Notes: generated by a model not told the origin, from the sequence alone. Shown: positions 17,359-27,371, counted from the first letter of the stretch. The stretch is 64,000 nt of DNA from Arthrobacter sp. AZCC_0090 (GCF_014207375.1 NZ_JACHEE010000008.1:124001-188000), one strand, 5' to 3'. A program made the numbers and translations.

Positions 17359-18393
17359 ATGGCCAGCAATGAACGTCCGGCCAAGCTGACATTGGCCGCC
17401 ATTGCGCGGGAAGCGGGCGTCTCGATGCCCACAGTCTCGAAGGTGGTCAACGGGCGCGAGGACGTTGCCGCTGCTACGCGCGCCAAGGTTCTGACGGCCT
17501 TGGAGCGGACGGGGTACAAATCACCGCTTCAGCGAAAGAACATCGCCGGCCGGCGGCCCGTGGTGGAGGTCGTGCTCGACACCTTGAACTCGGCGTATGG
17601 CGTGGAGGTACTCAATGGTGTGCTGGAGCACGCAGCCTCCTCCGACGTCGAAGTCCTCCTCAACATCACGGGCCAGCAAGGTGGTTCGACATTAAGCCCG
17701 GAACAGCGGGCCCAGCGGATTATCGACGAGGGACGCAACGGCATGATCGTGGTGACCTCGGCCTTCAGTTCGGAGCAGTTGGATCCATTTCGACGCCGGC
17801 AGATACCCATTGTTGTCATCGACCCGCTCAACCCGCCCCCGGGTGATGTGGTCAGCGTCGGCGCCAGCAATTGGGCTGGAGGCAAGGCTGCCACGGCCCA
17901 CCTGCTGGATCTTGGGCACCGCCGGATCGCCTATCTAGGCGGGCCCGAAGCAGCGGAATGCAACCAGGCGCGGCTCCACGGCTACATGGCCGCACTGATG
18001 GCGGTGGGGGTGCCTGTCGAGGAACGCTACATCCTGTCAGGACCTTTCCGCTCCGAGAACGGTGTGGCGGGAATGAAAACCCTGCTTCAACTCGAAGAGC
18101 GCCCAACGGCGATCTTCGCCGCAAGCGACAGCATCGCCTTGGGAGTGCTCGCCGAGGCGCGCCGGCAAAAGATCCGCATCCCCGAGGACATCAGCGTGGT
18201 CGGTTTTGACGGCACCTACCAAGCAGAAGAATCGGTGCCTCCCCTGACGTCCGTGTCCCAGCCGCTGCAGGAGATGGGCCGCGCGGCCCTGCGGTTCGTG
18301 CTGCGCCAAATGCGTGGTGACGCAGTGGACTCGCGCCGTGTGGAGCTCGCAACGCACCTTGTAGTCCGCGAATCCACGGCGCCTCCGGCGTAG
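17359..18393 (+). CDS. LacI family transcriptional regulator
   Basis: Regulator of 344 residues from the ATG at 17359 (MASNERPAK), which lies right after AAGGGAG; the open frame extends further but crosses the operator. The N-terminal helix-turn-helix reads TLAAIAREAGVSMPTVSKVV, followed by a periplasmic-binding-protein-like sensor domain containing IFAASDSIALGVLAEAR and VVGFDG. It is divergent to the sugar ABC operon and both promoters hold the same palindrome, so it very likely represses that operon and itself until its sugar ligand binds. Confidence 0.93.
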   Translation: MASNERPAKLTLAAIAREAGVSMPTVSKVVNGREDVAAATRAKVLTALERTGYKSPLQRKNIAGRRPVVEVVLDTLNSAYGVEVLNGVLEHAASSDVEVLLNITGQQGGSTLSPEQRAQRIIDEGRNGMIVVTSAFSSEQLDPFRRRQIPIVVIDPLNPPPGDVVSVGASNWAGGKAATAHLLDLGHRRIAYLGGPEAAECNQARLHGYMAALMAVGVPVEERYILSGPFRSENGVAGMKTLLQLEERPTAIFAASDSIALGVLAEARRQKIRIPEDISVVGFDGTYQAEESVPPLTSVSQPLQEMGRAALRFVLRQMRGDAVDSRRVELATHLVVRESTAPPA

Positions 18394-18465
18394 GCGCGGT
18401 GTTGGAGTCCGCCGTTAGGGTCATCCGTACCTGCGCTTGAGCATCATCCCCAACGTCAGACGCGG

Positions 18466-20442
18466 TCAGCCGACGTGGACCCAGGGGCGCCGGGTGACGT
18501 CGGATTCGGCTTCACGGAGGACTTCCCGGGTCACCGGCGCGATCTCTCCTTCGCCGAGGAACAGGAAACGCAGGAGATTGATAATCGGGTTGCCTTCGGT
18601 CCAGCGGAAGTAGATGTGCGGCATCAGCCCGGTCACGTCCCGGATGTGCAGGAGCACCGAGGCGATGGTGTTGGGGACCACGGGTCCGTGGACTTCCAGG
18701 ATTTGGTGTCCGTGACGGGTGACGCCACGGACTTCAAGTGCAGTTTCAAAATCGGAGGAATCGTCCACGATCACTTCGAGGAAGAGTGCCTGGTAGTCGA
18801 CGGGAATGTGGCTGACTTCGATGGCTGAGGTGAGCTTTTCCTCGTACGCCTCAGCCGTGAGGCGTAGCGGTTCATGGGCAATGAGCGCAATCGGCCCGTT
18901 CAGATTGGTGGACATGAATTCCAGCGCCTGGCGGTCCAGATGGACGTGCGTGGCGTGCAATTCAAAGGAACGCCGGATTCTGGAGAGCAAGGAGATCACG
19001 ATGATGCCCAGAATGAAGATCGCGGCGATCCGGATGCCTTCGGGACGCTCGAAAATGTTGGCGATCGTGGTGTAGATGAAGACCACCGCGATGATGCCGA
19101 ACCCGACTGTGCGCTTGCGCTGCCGTGCGCGGCGGGCGGAGAGCGTCACCGCCACCGCTGCCGAGGTCATCAGCACCAGCACACCGGTCGCATAGGCGCC
19201 ACCCTGGGCATCGACGTCGGCGTTGAAGAGGAAGGTGATCAGGAACCCGATGAGGGTGAACACCAGCACCAGGGGGCGCACTGCTCGGGCCCATCCCGGT
19301 GCCATCCCATAGCGCGGCAGATACCGCGGGACCAGGTTCAGTAGCCCGGCCATGGCGGAGGCGCCGGCGAACCAGAGGATGGCAATGGTGCTGATGTCGT
19401 ACACGGTGCCGAATCCGACGCCGAGATATTGATGGGCTAGGAACGCCAAGGCGCGACCATTGGCCTGGCCGCCCGGCTGGAATTCCTGGTCCGGAATCAG
19501 CACAACGGTAGTGAAACTGGTAGCGATCAGGAACGAGCTCATGATGACGGCTGCCGTGGTCAGGAGCCGGCGGGTTCCCTTGATCCGTCCGGCAGGGTTT
19601 TCCTCGGTGTCCGCGGCATGTCCACGGATCTGGGGCATCACGGCGACGCCGGTCTCGAAACCGGACAGGCCCAGGGCGAGTTTGGGGAACACGAGTAGCG
19701 CGATGCCGACCACCATGATGGGGTTTCCGTGGGAGGTCGACAGTGCATGCCACCAGTCACCCACTGCGACCGGATGGGTGAATACCTCTACGATCGTTGC
19801 GAATACGACAACGACGTTGAGGCCCAGATAGAGAATGACGAGGACCACCGCCACGCCGATTGCTTCCTTGAATCCGCGCAGGAACACGGCGGCGAGCAGA
19901 GCCAGCAGGAACAAAGTAACCAGGATGTTCTGGCCCTGCAGCCAGCCCGGGGCAAGTGGGTTCTGGATCGCGTGGGCGGTGGCGTCCGCTGCCGAGAGAG
20001 TCATGGTGATCATGAAGTCGGTCGCCGCGAACCCGAGGAGGACGAGGACAAGGATCTTGCCGCCCCAACGCGGCAACAAGCGCTCGAGCATGGCGATCGA
20101 TCCCTCGCCGCGGTGGCTTTCCCCGGCGACGCGATGGTAGACGGGAAGGGCGCCGAGGAGAGTGACGGCCACCAAGACGATGGTGGCCAAGGGGGAGATC
20201 ACTCCGGCAGCCAGTGCCGCGATAGCCGGCTGGTAGCCCAGCGTCGAGAAGTAATCGACACCGGTCAGGCACATGACCTGCCACCACGAATGCTTCTTCA
20301 GATGGGAATCGCCCACTGCGCCGGGACCCTGGTGGATTCCCTTGCTGTCCTGCAGTCCGAAGAGAAGCCATGTCCGCAGGGAGGCCATGGTCCCTGGCTG
20401 TGGCGCCGAAGGATCAGCTGGCGGCCTGCTCAAGGTGGTCAT
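18466..20442 (-). CDS. APC superfamily permease with C-terminal cytoplasmic domain
   Basis: Integral membrane protein of 658 residues, with about twelve hydrophobic segments up to about residue 490 and a soluble tail of about 160 residues. The first membrane segment contains [20 protein letters not shown], which resembles the conserved entry helix of amino acid permeases. The tail has [18 protein letters not shown] and [19 protein letters not shown], which I do not recognise. The family moves amino acids or, in some branches, potassium, using ion gradients. A ribosome binding site AAAGG precedes the ATG. It stands alone between convergent and co-oriented genes, so the substrate cannot be inferred from context. 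Confidence 0.75.
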   Translation of the reverse strand: MTTLSRPPADPSAPQPGTMASLRTWLLFGLQDSKGIHQGPGAVGDSHLKKHSWWQVMCLTGVDYFSTLGYQPAIAALAAGVISPLATIVLVAVTLLGALPVYHRVAGESHRGEGSIAMLERLLPRWGGKILVLVLLGFAATDFMITMTLSAADATAHAIQNPLAPGWLQGQNILVTLFLLALLAAVFLRGFKEAIGVAVVLVILYLGLNVVVVFATIVEVFTHPVAVGDWWHALSTSHGNPIMVVGIALLVFPKLALGLSGFETGVAVMPQIRGHAADTEENPAGRIKGTRRLLTTAAVIMSSFLIATSFTTVVLIPDQEFQPGGQANGRALAFLAHQYLGVGFGTVYDISTIAILWFAGASAMAGLLNLVPRYLPRYGMAPGWARAVRPLVLVFTLIGFLITFLFNADVDAQGGAYATGVLVLMTSAAVAVTLSARRARQRKRTVGFGIIAVVFIYTTIANIFERPEGIRIAAIFILGIIVISLLSRIRRSFELHATHVHLDRQALEFMSTNLNGPIALIAHEPLRLTAEAYEEKLTSAIEVSHIPVDYQALFLEVIVDDSSDFETALEVRGVTRHGHQILEVHGPVVPNTIASVLLHIRDVTGLMPHIYFRWTEGNPIINLLRFLFLGEGEIAPVTREVLREAESDVTRRPWVHVG

Positions 20443-20651
20443 GTTTGCCTTTCCGCGTGGCGCACGGCACTGCTATCACTGCCGAAGTTAGCATCGACTG
20501 CACGTCTTTCCTCCCGGATGGCTCCTATCTTGACGAATCCTTAACGTCCATGGCAGGAGGCGAACACCGGCACTTGCGAAAGCACCCTGCGCCGAGTCCT
20601 TCGTGCGGAATCCGGAGAATCTGATCACCGAGGTGGGGATCGGGTACCGGT

Positions 20652-22544
20652 TCATGCCGTGAGCCGGGCAAGGGCTTCCGTATCATGATCTTCAAACTCC
20701 ACAGTCTCTCTGGCCTCGACGAGCCGTGCATAGGCGCCGCCGGCATCGCGAAGCTTGCCAGGCGTTCCGATCTCGATGATGGCACCCCCGGCCAGCACCG
20801 CCAGCTGGTCCGCCTTCTCCACGGTGGAGAGCCTGTGGGCGATGGTCAGAGTAGTCCGGCCAACGGCCAGCCGGTCGAGCGCGGCCTGAACCTGGGACTC
20901 AGTGGCGTTGTCCAATGCGGAAGTGGCCTCGTCGAGGACCAGAACTTTCGGATTGCGCAGGATGGTCCGGGCAATGGCCAGGCGCTGTTGCTCGCCGCCG
21001 GAGAACCGGTGGCCCCGGGCGCCGACCACGGTGTCCAAGCCGTCCGGCAGGCCCGCGATCAGGTCCGCGATCTGCGCGGAGGCCAGCGCGCTCCACAGGA
21101 GTGCGTCGTCCGCGTGCGGTGCGGCGAGCAGTAGGTTTTCCCGAATGGTGTCGTGAATGAGGTACGTCTCTTGGGACACCACACCCACGATTTTCGTCAG
21201 GTCCGCCGGGGCGATGTCGCGGACATTCACGCCGTCAATGGCGATCCGCCCGGCGGTGGCATCATGCAGGCGTGGGACCAACGAGCCCAACGTCGATTTG
21301 CCGGAACCCGTGGGGCCCACGATTGCGGTGCTGCTGCCTGACGGGAGCACAAGGTCGATGCCGCGCAAAACTTCAGTGCCGCCGTCGTACGCGAAACGGA
21401 CGCCCTCAAAGCGGACCTCGCCACGCACTGTGGCCGGGTCCAGGGGGACAGGCTGTGCCGGGGCCGTGATCTCGGGGGTCAAGTCCAGGTATTCAAAGAT
21501 CCGGCTGAACAACGCCATCGCGGTGACCCATTGGACCCCGAGGTCCAGCAGGCTCATGATGGGGCGGAAGATGGCTGCTTGCAAGGCAGTGAACGCCACG
21601 AGAGTGCCAATGGTCATGCCATCGCTGGTGGCTGGCAATCCGGCAGCCAGGTAGATCAGCGCCGGAATGGCGGAGAAGATCAAGCCCATGGTGGCCATCC
21701 GCCAGCGGCCGGCCAGCTGCGAACGCATCTCCAGGCCGATCAGCCGTCTGGAGCTTTCCGTGTAGCGGTAGGCGTCGCGCCTGGTGGTTCCGAGGGTTTT
21801 GGAGAGCCGGACGCCGGAGACTGACAGCCCCTCCTCCACCTGCGTGTTCATCGTGGCCAGTTCGCTCTGCAGCGTGGACGTGATGTTGCGCCGGAGCAGG
21901 GCCACCCGGCGGGTGAACCAGACGGCTGGCGGGATCACTACAAGCGACAGCAGCGAAAGTCCGGGTGAAATGGCCACCATGGCGATGGCGGTGGCAATGG
22001 CCGTGGTCAGGTTGGAGGCGACGCCAGTGGCAGTGGACGTGATGACTTGCTGCAGGCCAGCGATGTCGTTGTTCAACCGCGACTGCACCTCGCCGCTGCG
22101 GGTCCGGGTAAAAAATCCCAGCGATTGCCGCTGCAGGTGCGTGAACAAGCGCGTGCGCAGCGTGTGCATGATCTTCTGGCCCATGCCCGTGGTCATCCAG
22201 GTTTGCACCACGCCAATGAGCGCGGTTGCGGCGGCTACGCCGATCAATCCGGCAGCCAGCCAGCCGAGAAGCGGCAGATCCTTGCCGGGCAACGCGACGT
22301 CGATGATGTGGCGGACCAGGAAGGGTTGCGCCAGGCCGATGATGCTGGAAGCGCTAATGAGAAGCACGACGACGGCGATGGTCGCCTTGTGCGGTGTGAA
22401 CAGTCCGGCAATCCGCTTGAGACTGATGGGATGTTGTTTCAGCTGGGTGCGGTCGGCGGGATTAGGGCGGGCAGGACCGCGGCCGCCGTTTCGGATCGCG
22501 GAGCCCGGCGCTGCGGGATTGTGGCTGTGGATGTTCTCCGTCAT
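20652..22544 (-). CDS. ABC transporter, fused permease and ATPase (exporter type)
   Basis: Half-transporter of 630 residues: six membrane segments at about residues 45-330 and an ATPase domain after residue 370, with Walker A GPTGSGKST, signature FSGGEQQR and Walker B VLVLDEATSALD. Such proteins form homodimers that export drugs, lipids or peptides. The ATG at 22544 is chosen because GGAGGT lies 7 bases upstream; an in-frame GTG three codons earlier is less likely. The divergent MarR gene 100 bp away makes it a probable inducible multidrug or xenobiotic exporter. Confidence 0.9.
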   Translation of the reverse strand: MTENIHSHNPAAPGSAIRNGGRGPARPNPADRTQLKQHPISLKRIAGLFTPHKATIAVVVLLISASSIIGLAQPFLVRHIIDVALPGKDLPLLGWLAAGLIGVAAATALIGVVQTWMTTGMGQKIMHTLRTRLFTHLQRQSLGFFTRTRSGEVQSRLNNDIAGLQQVITSTATGVASNLTTAIATAIAMVAISPGLSLLSLVVIPPAVWFTRRVALLRRNITSTLQSELATMNTQVEEGLSVSGVRLSKTLGTTRRDAYRYTESSRRLIGLEMRSQLAGRWRMATMGLIFSAIPALIYLAAGLPATSDGMTIGTLVAFTALQAAIFRPIMSLLDLGVQWVTAMALFSRIFEYLDLTPEITAPAQPVPLDPATVRGEVRFEGVRFAYDGGTEVLRGIDLVLPSGSSTAIVGPTGSGKSTLGSLVPRLHDATAGRIAIDGVNVRDIAPADLTKIVGVVSQETYLIHDTIRENLLLAAPHADDALLWSALASAQIADLIAGLPDGLDTVVGARGHRFSGGEQQRLAIARTILRNPKVLVLDEATSALDNATESQVQAALDRLAVGRTTLTIAHRLSTVEKADQLAVLAGGAIIEIGTPGKLRDAGGAYARLVEARETVEFEDHDTEALARLTA

Positions 22545-22602
22545 AAGCACCACCTCCAGTGGTGAATGGGGCGCGGGAATCGCGCTGAGTAATACAGAGG
22601 CT

Positions 22603-22617
22603 ACCTCACTATGTGGT
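22603..22617. promoter_or_regulatory. Possible MarR operator
   Basis: ACCTCA-CTA-TGTGGT is an imperfect 15-bp palindrome (five of six arm positions pair) in the 100-bp gap between the divergent ABC exporter and MarR genes. It covers the expected -35 region of the marR promoter. Confidence 0.4.
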
Positions 22618-22629
22618 TACGGGTCAAAT

Positions 22630-22644
22630 TGCTAGACTGGCGGC
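22630..22644 (+). promoter_or_regulatory. Extended -10 of a probably leaderless marR transcript
   Basis: TGCTAGACT (22630-22638) fits an extended -10 element. The marR ATG begins six bases later and no ribosome binding site is visible before it, so the mRNA would start at or next to the start codon. Confidence 0.5.
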
Positions 22645-23127
22645 ATGCACTCACAGCCCTCTGATTCCGCCGATCTCGGCGATCTGTTCCATGCCGCTTT
22701 CCGGGGGCTGCGCCGAACCTGGGCCGAGCAGTTGGCTCCGTGGGAAATGACGCCGCACCAATGGCGGGCGCTCATGACCCTGATGCGACGGCGTCCAGCT
22801 GGTGACACGAAGGCCGGCTCGCTCATGGCGCCGGAAGACCCATCGGCCCGTGAACCGATGCGCCTGAAAGACTTGGCCGAACGGTTGCGCATTGCGCCAC
22901 GTTCGGCCACGGAGGTGGTGGACCAGCTCGAGGCCAAGGGCCTCGTCCGTCGCGACCCGGATCCCACGGACCGGCGGGCTACCCTGGTGGCCGCCACGGC
23001 CGCCGGGCAGGAGCTCTTTGCGAAGATCAGTGCCGAACGGCGCGGCAAGTCCTCCGAGTACTTTGGCCGGCTCAGCACAGAGGACCGCGCTGAGCTCGCG
23101 CGGATTCTGGGTCAGCTGGGGGATTGA
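22645..23127 (+). CDS. MarR family transcriptional regulator
   Basis: Winged-helix regulator of 160 residues. The recognition region reads RLKDLAERLRIAPRSATEVV and the wing DPDPTDRRATLV, which is typical for MarR. A loop of about 20 residues (about 50-70) before the helix is longer than usual. It is divergent to the ABC exporter and probably represses it until a small ligand binds. Translation seems to begin on a leaderless message. A mycothiol-dependent isomerase-like gene follows after 26 bp and may be co-transcribed, which would fit a detoxification unit. Confidence 0.9.
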   Translation: MHSQPSDSADLGDLFHAAFRGLRRTWAEQLAPWEMTPHQWRALMTLMRRRPAGDTKAGSLMAPEDPSAREPMRLKDLAERLRIAPRSATEVVDQLEAKGLVRRDPDPTDRRATLVAATAAGQELFAKISAERRGKSSEYFGRLSTEDRAELARILGQLGD

Positions 23128-23153
23128 GGCTAACGGCGGTTTATGCTCAACCC

Positions 23154-23846
23154 ATGTCGCCCGATCGCTACCTTGCCGAACTGTCCGCCTGCGTCGATCA
23201 ACTCCGCGTCCTTGCCGGACAACCTGAAGAAAAGCTTGCGCATTCGGTTCCCGCATGTCCGGGTTGGACACTCGATGGACTTTTCGGGCACCTCGGCTCG
23301 ATCGAACGATGGGCTGCGGAGATTGTTCTTGGCGGGAAGTTCGTCGAGGAACCCCCTGCCCCGTCCGTCGGCGGTGCAGAGTGGTTCCTCAAGGGGTCGA
23401 ACTCCTTTCTTGACACCATGGCGAGGGTTGATCCCGAGAAGGAGTGCTGGACTTTTGGGCCTTCGCAGAAGGCTGGATTCTGGCTCAGGCGCCAGGCGCA
23501 CGAACACTCCATCCACCTTGTTGACGCATGCTCCGCATCGGTTTTGGAGGCCCCAGCCTTCAGCGAGGACTTCATGCTCGATGGAATCGGTGAGGTCTTG
23601 GAAATGTTCACCCCGCGCCAGTTGCGGCTGGGGCGGATGCCGCAGCCGGAAGCGGCCGTGACCTTCAATGTCCCAGGATCCGGCAGCTGGGCCGTCGGTA
23701 CGGGGCCGATCGCGGCATCGATTTCTGCACCTCTGCGCAGCATGTACCTCGGTCTCTGGGGACGTTCGGACCTCGTGGACACCGCGCTCATCGAGGGCGA
23801 CGCTTCGCTTGCGCTCCGTGTCCTGCAAGGGCCAATCACGCCCTGA
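23154..23846 (+). CDS. Maleylpyruvate isomerase family, mycothiol-dependent (MDMPI/DinB-like)
   Basis: Protein of 230 residues with the N-terminal MDMPI domain. The start CPGWTLDGLFGHLGSIERWA carries the conserved Trp and the first metal-binding His, and RRQAHEHSIHLVDA the other two His residues. The family uses mycothiol as thiol cofactor and, in proven cases, isomerises maleylpyruvate; most members have no proven reaction. The C-terminal part is less conserved. The ATG at 23154 is chosen over an upstream TTG that overlaps the marR stop. It could act in thiol-dependent detoxification with the exporter. Confidence 0.78.
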   Translation: MSPDRYLAELSACVDQLRVLAGQPEEKLAHSVPACPGWTLDGLFGHLGSIERWAAEIVLGGKFVEEPPAPSVGGAEWFLKGSNSFLDTMARVDPEKECWTFGPSQKAGFWLRRQAHEHSIHLVDACSASVLEAPAFSEDFMLDGIGEVLEMFTPRQLRLGRMPQPEAAVTFNVPGSGSWAVGTGPIAASISAPLRSMYLGLWGRSDLVDTALIEGDASLALRVLQGPITP

Positions 23847-23966
23847 GAACCTCAGACGTCCAAGCGGCTGTGGATATGGTCGTGATCGTTGGTGCGGCCT
23901 GGCCTTGTGACTCGGGCAGGCCGCACCTTTCTCCCAAGTTGGCGCTCAGTAGGTAGAGTCGAAGCC

Positions 23967-24506
23967 ATGACTCGCCGGAAGGTTCCAGTTGCCCTCGTCG
24001 CACTTCCTTTCGCTTTGTGGCTGATCGCACTGGCAACAGCGGGGACTGCAGTGGCGGCGCCCTGCGATTCGCAGGGCCTCCTTGGACTGGTGGGTGCGTG
24101 CTCTCCAGGTAGCTCCCCGACTCCGCGGCCGTCGGGCAAACCCAGCCCGCCAGTTACGCCCAGTCCGCCGGTACAACCGCAACCCCAGCCTGATCCGGGA
24201 GCTACTACTCCGGCTGGTGTGGCCTCCCCTCCGTCGTCCGCGGTGACCGTGGAGCCGGGCCCCACCAAGGCCGCGCCATCAGCTACGACGGGGGGCGCAG
24301 CGCCGTTGCCGATTGCCACTCCTCCGGCTCCTTCGGCTCAGAACTCAGCGTCGGCGGCGGGCCCAAGGTTTGACCCGGGCGGCCCTGCCCGGAACAGTCA
24401 GCCCGTAGCGCCCACCTTTTCCGTGGCCGGGTTGCTGGTGGCCTTCGGCGGAGCACTGATCACCGCCGGTGGCATGGTGGGCCTCAGACGGTATCCGCCG
24501 CTTTAG
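23967..24506 (+). CDS. Secreted proline-rich protein with C-terminal membrane anchor
   Basis: Protein of 179 residues, function unknown. It has a basic start (MTRRK), a hydrophobic signal segment ending in AVAA, then about 110 residues rich in Pro, Ser, Thr, Ala and Gly with runs such as KPSPPVTPSPPVQPQPQP, and a C-terminal hydrophobic helix (about residues 148-170) followed by RRYPPL. There is no sortase LPxTG motif. Two cysteines soon after the signal peptide (PCDSQ and GACSP) could form a disulfide. It may be a cell-wall spacer protein. The same frame is open upstream to 23889 but lacks a ribosome binding site. Confidence 0.7.
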   Translation: MTRRKVPVALVALPFALWLIALATAGTAVAAPCDSQGLLGLVGACSPGSSPTPRPSGKPSPPVTPSPPVQPQPQPDPGATTPAGVASPPSSAVTVEPGPTKAAPSATTGGAAPLPIATPPAPSAQNSASAAGPRFDPGGPARNSQPVAPTFSVAGLLVAFGGALITAGGMVGLRRYPPL

Positions 24507-24604
24507 GCGCGAACCCCCGCATCCTTCCGTGATGCTCGGAATCGAGCAAACTCAGGCGGCATCTTGGAAAAGTCCCCGCAGACGCTCGTGTCCACCGGGC
24601 GGGT

Positions 24605-25513
24605 CTAGTCAATTTCGTGTAGTTGGCGCGTGCTGCCGGCGCTTACGATTCTTGAGCTGATTTCGGCGGCTACGGAGTTGGCATCAATGGTTGTGACGCG
24701 GCGGACCTTGCCGCTCGCGTCGGGCATGAACGTACTGAGTCCAGCGGATTCGCCTCCGCCTGCGATGGACACGGTGCCCTGAACCGATAGGTCGAAGAGT
24801 CCAGGCCGGAGAAGGGTCAATACAGTGATCGGGTCGTGCGGAACGTTCCATTCCTCGTTCCAGAATTCCCACCATTGGCGGATGTCTGCGTCCAGTGCGG
24901 CTCCCAAGGGCCCTGCCGCGGAGATGAGTTCCAGTTGATCGCGGCGCATTTCAACTTTGCGAGTGATTTCCAGCCCGGTGACGGTGATGTTGAGGCTGGA
25001 TTTGAAAACGATTGAAGCCGATAGGTCGTCGCTGCGGAAATTGTGCTCAACTTCTCCTGTGCCGAACGCCCCGCCCATGATCCAAAGGTGCCTCACATTC
25101 CGTTCGAATGCTGGATCTTCTTTGAGTGCTGCCGCGATGTTGGTCAGCGGACCGATGGCAACAATGTCGACCTCACCGGGGTGCTCAGCGACCTGGCGCA
25201 AGAGGTAGTTGACGGCGTCTTCGTCCTGGATGCTTTCATTCTCCAGACCTTCGTGCAGGGACCCTTCGTGACCAGGCCACCAGACGTCACGGCCAGATAG
25301 GGGAGTTCCGATCCCGCAATACACGGGCACATCCCGCCCTGCCAGCTTCCCCAGCCGTCTGGCGAGCCGAGCGCGAAGGAGCGTGTCGCCGTAAACGGTG
25401 GTGACTCCGAGCAGTTCGGCCTCCGGGGAACCAAGAATGAGTGCGAGGGCGAGAGCGTCGTCGACGTCGGATCCAATGTCGGTGTCAAGAATGATGCGGT
25501 GTTCAGCACCCAT
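24605..25513 (-). CDS. Nucleoside hydrolase (IunH family)
   Basis: Protein of 302 residues from the ATG at 25513. It has the calcium-binding signature ILDTDIGSDVDDALALA at the N-terminus, IGPLTNIA, LWIMGG, and PHDPITV with the catalytic-type histidine. The enzymes split the N-glycosidic bond of ribonucleosides into base and ribose. The usual asparagine-rich segment near residue 165 reads EHNFRSDDLSAS, slightly changed from the NxxxDPEA form, so substrate preference may differ. It is the last gene of an operon with a sugar-type importer, which suggests uptake of nucleosides or nucleoside-like glycosides. Confidence 0.9.
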   Translation of the reverse strand: MGAEHRIILDTDIGSDVDDALALALILGSPEAELLGVTTVYGDTLLRARLARRLGKLAGRDVPVYCGIGTPLSGRDVWWPGHEGSLHEGLENESIQDEDAVNYLLRQVAEHPGEVDIVAIGPLTNIAAALKEDPAFERNVRHLWIMGGAFGTGEVEHNFRSDDLSASIVFKSSLNITVTGLEITRKVEMRRDQLELISAAGPLGAALDADIRQWWEFWNEEWNVPHDPITVLTLLRPGLFDLSVQGTVSIAGGGESAGLSTFMPDASGKVRRVTTIDANSVAAEISSRIVSAGSTRQLHEID

Positions 25514-25572
25514 GGTGTTTTCCTTACGAAGTGTTTGTGGCATGGCTTTGCCGGGCCAGATGGGGAGTGGGG

Positions 25573-26436
25573 CTATTTGAGCCCAGTGGTGGATACCGAC
25601 TGGATGAAATAGCGCTGGAACGCGATGATGATGGCCAAGGGAATCAGGGTCAGAACCATCGAGCCCGCGAACATCACTCCGTAGTCGACGTTGAATTGCC
25701 CTTGCATGTTCGAGAGTGCGATTGGTCCGAGGATGTGCTGGCTGTCTGTTCCGTTCAGGAGCGGCCAGACATATGACTGCCACTGAAACAGGAAGAGCGT
25801 CAGGCCAGCCCCGATGAGTGACGGCGCCGACAACGGGAGGTAGATCCTGCGGAAGATCCCCCACCATCCCAAACCGTCCAGCCGTCCGGCTTCGACCAAG
25901 TCCTTGGGGATGGCCAGAAAGAATGTCCTCAGCAGAAAGATCGCCATTCCGTTCCCGAGACCTGGGAGGATCAGTCCTGCATACGTGTTTTGGAGGTTCC
26001 AGTCGCGGAACAGATTTGCCAAGGGGATGGCAATCGCGTCGAAGGGGATCAGGAAACTCACGACGACGGCCACGAACACTATGCCGCTTCCGCGGAAGGG
26101 AATGGCCGCGAGGGCGAACGCTGCCATGGAGCATATCGCCAGACCCACAACCACGGTGATGCCACTGACGATGATCGAGTTCAGGGTTGCCAGGCCAAGA
26201 TCGCTGCGCAGGAGGGCGGCGTAGTTGTCCAGCGATGGTGTCGCCGTGAAGAACGTCTCCCACTCCAGGGGATTCAGGTAGCGGAATGTATCGCTTCCCG
26301 GGCGTAGGGAGTTCACGAATGTCCACCAGAGCGGGGTCAGGAAGAGGATGCCGATACAAGCTCCCAGCACGCTCAATCCGAGGTAGGCGACCGTGCGCTG
26401 CCTGGTGACCTTGGCTTGCGTTGTTGCGGCGATCAT
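25573..26436 (-). CDS. Carbohydrate ABC transporter permease (MalG type)
   Basis: Inner-membrane permease of 287 residues with six membrane segments and the EAA loop DLVEAGRLDGLGWWGIFRRIYLPL. Its start overlaps the end of the other permease by 4 bp (ATGA). CUT1 family. Together with the nucleoside hydrolase 59 bp downstream it probably imports a nucleoside-type or glycoside substrate. Confidence 0.9.
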   Translation of the reverse strand: MIAATTQAKVTRQRTVAYLGLSVLGACIGILFLTPLWWTFVNSLRPGSDTFRYLNPLEWETFFTATPSLDNYAALLRSDLGLATLNSIIVSGITVVVGLAICSMAAFALAAIPFRGSGIVFVAVVVSFLIPFDAIAIPLANLFRDWNLQNTYAGLILPGLGNGMAIFLLRTFFLAIPKDLVEAGRLDGLGWWGIFRRIYLPLSAPSLIGAGLTLFLFQWQSYVWPLLNGTDSQHILGPIALSNMQGQFNVDYGVMFAGSMVLTLIPLAIIIAFQRYFIQSVSTTGLK

Positions 26437-27371
26437 GCGGCATCAGAGCTGCGAAGTAGCCGGAACTGCACGGCGACGATGACGAGTGTGAGTAGCACGA
26501 GAATGATCACTTCTGCTTGGGCTTTGCTGAGGTCTCCGAGCGTGTAGGCCCGGGTGTAAATGTCGTACATGAGGAGGTTTGTGGATCCTGACGGTCCGCC
26601 CTTGGTGAGGATCTGGACGGGGGCAAAGATGAGGAAGTTGGAGACGGTGTCGGCAACGAGGACAAAGGCGAGCGGGCGGCGGACCAGTGGCAGGGTCACT
26701 GACCATAGTTTTCGCCATGCCGACGCGCCATCGATGGACGCTGCTTCATAGAGCTCGGTCGGAACGTCGTTGATGCCGGCGATCAGGAAGAGCATCCAGT
26801 AGCCGACGCCGATCCAGCTCAGCAGCACCATGATGGAGGCTAGTGATTGCTGGGGAGAGGTCAGGAACGGCTGGGCGGGCAGGCCCAGGAGGGAGAGGAA
26901 GGAGTTGCCTAATCCGTCGGGTCGGTAAATGACGCTCCAAACGACTGCCGAGACGGCGGGGGGAACAGCTATCGGCAGGACGACGAGGGATCTCCAGATC
27001 TTCGCGCCCGCGGCCTTTCTTGTGTAGAGAACTGCGAGTAGGAAGGCGGCGCTGATCTGGAGCGGATTCACGACGAGGGAGAACACGAGGGTGACCAGCA
27101 GGGCGTTTTTGAAGTCCACGTTGTCAAAGAGATCAGTGTAGTTTTCAATGCCGACGAAGACCGTTCCGCCTTGGAGGAAGCTGTGACGGTAGAGGCTGTC
27201 CCATAGGGCCACCGCTGCCGGCGCTATCCGCAACACGAGCAGGCTGATGAAGGCCGGGGCCAAGAAGGCCGCCGCTACGGCTATTAGTGGGGCCGGCCGC
27301 CTGCGGCGGGCGGGCCGTGTGGGGGCGGCCCGCCCTTCTGCCGCAGGTCGGCGATCAGTTGTCTGTGACAT
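26433..27371 (-). CDS. Carbohydrate ABC transporter permease (MalF type)
   Basis: Inner-membrane permease of 312 residues. The EAA loop reads ELYEAASIDGASAWRKLWSV. I start it at the ATG at 27371 (MSQTTDRR), two bases after the stop of the binding protein gene, rather than at codons inside that gene. The N-terminal 30 residues are basic and cytoplasmic. The importer lacks its own ATPase. Confidence 0.9.
   Translation of the reverse strand: MSQTTDRRPAAEGRAAPTRPARRRRPAPLIAVAAAFLAPAFISLLVLRIAPAAVALWDSLYRHSFLQGGTVFVGIENYTDLFDNVDFKNALLVTLVFSLVVNPLQISAAFLLAVLYTRKAAGAKIWRSLVVLPIAVPPAVSAVVWSVIYRPDGLGNSFLSLLGLPAQPFLTSPQQSLASIMVLLSWIGVGYWMLFLIAGINDVPTELYEAASIDGASAWRKLWSVTLPLVRRPLAFVLVADTVSNFLIFAPVQILTKGGPSGSTNLLMYDIYTRAYTLGDLSKAQAEVIILVLLTLVIVAVQFRLLRSSDAA

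Noticed and set aside
20443..20651. Possible c-di-AMP or other riboswitch upstream of the APC permease
   Set aside because: I looked for the conserved blocks of known potassium- and amino-acid-related riboswitches and did not see them in this 209-bp gap.
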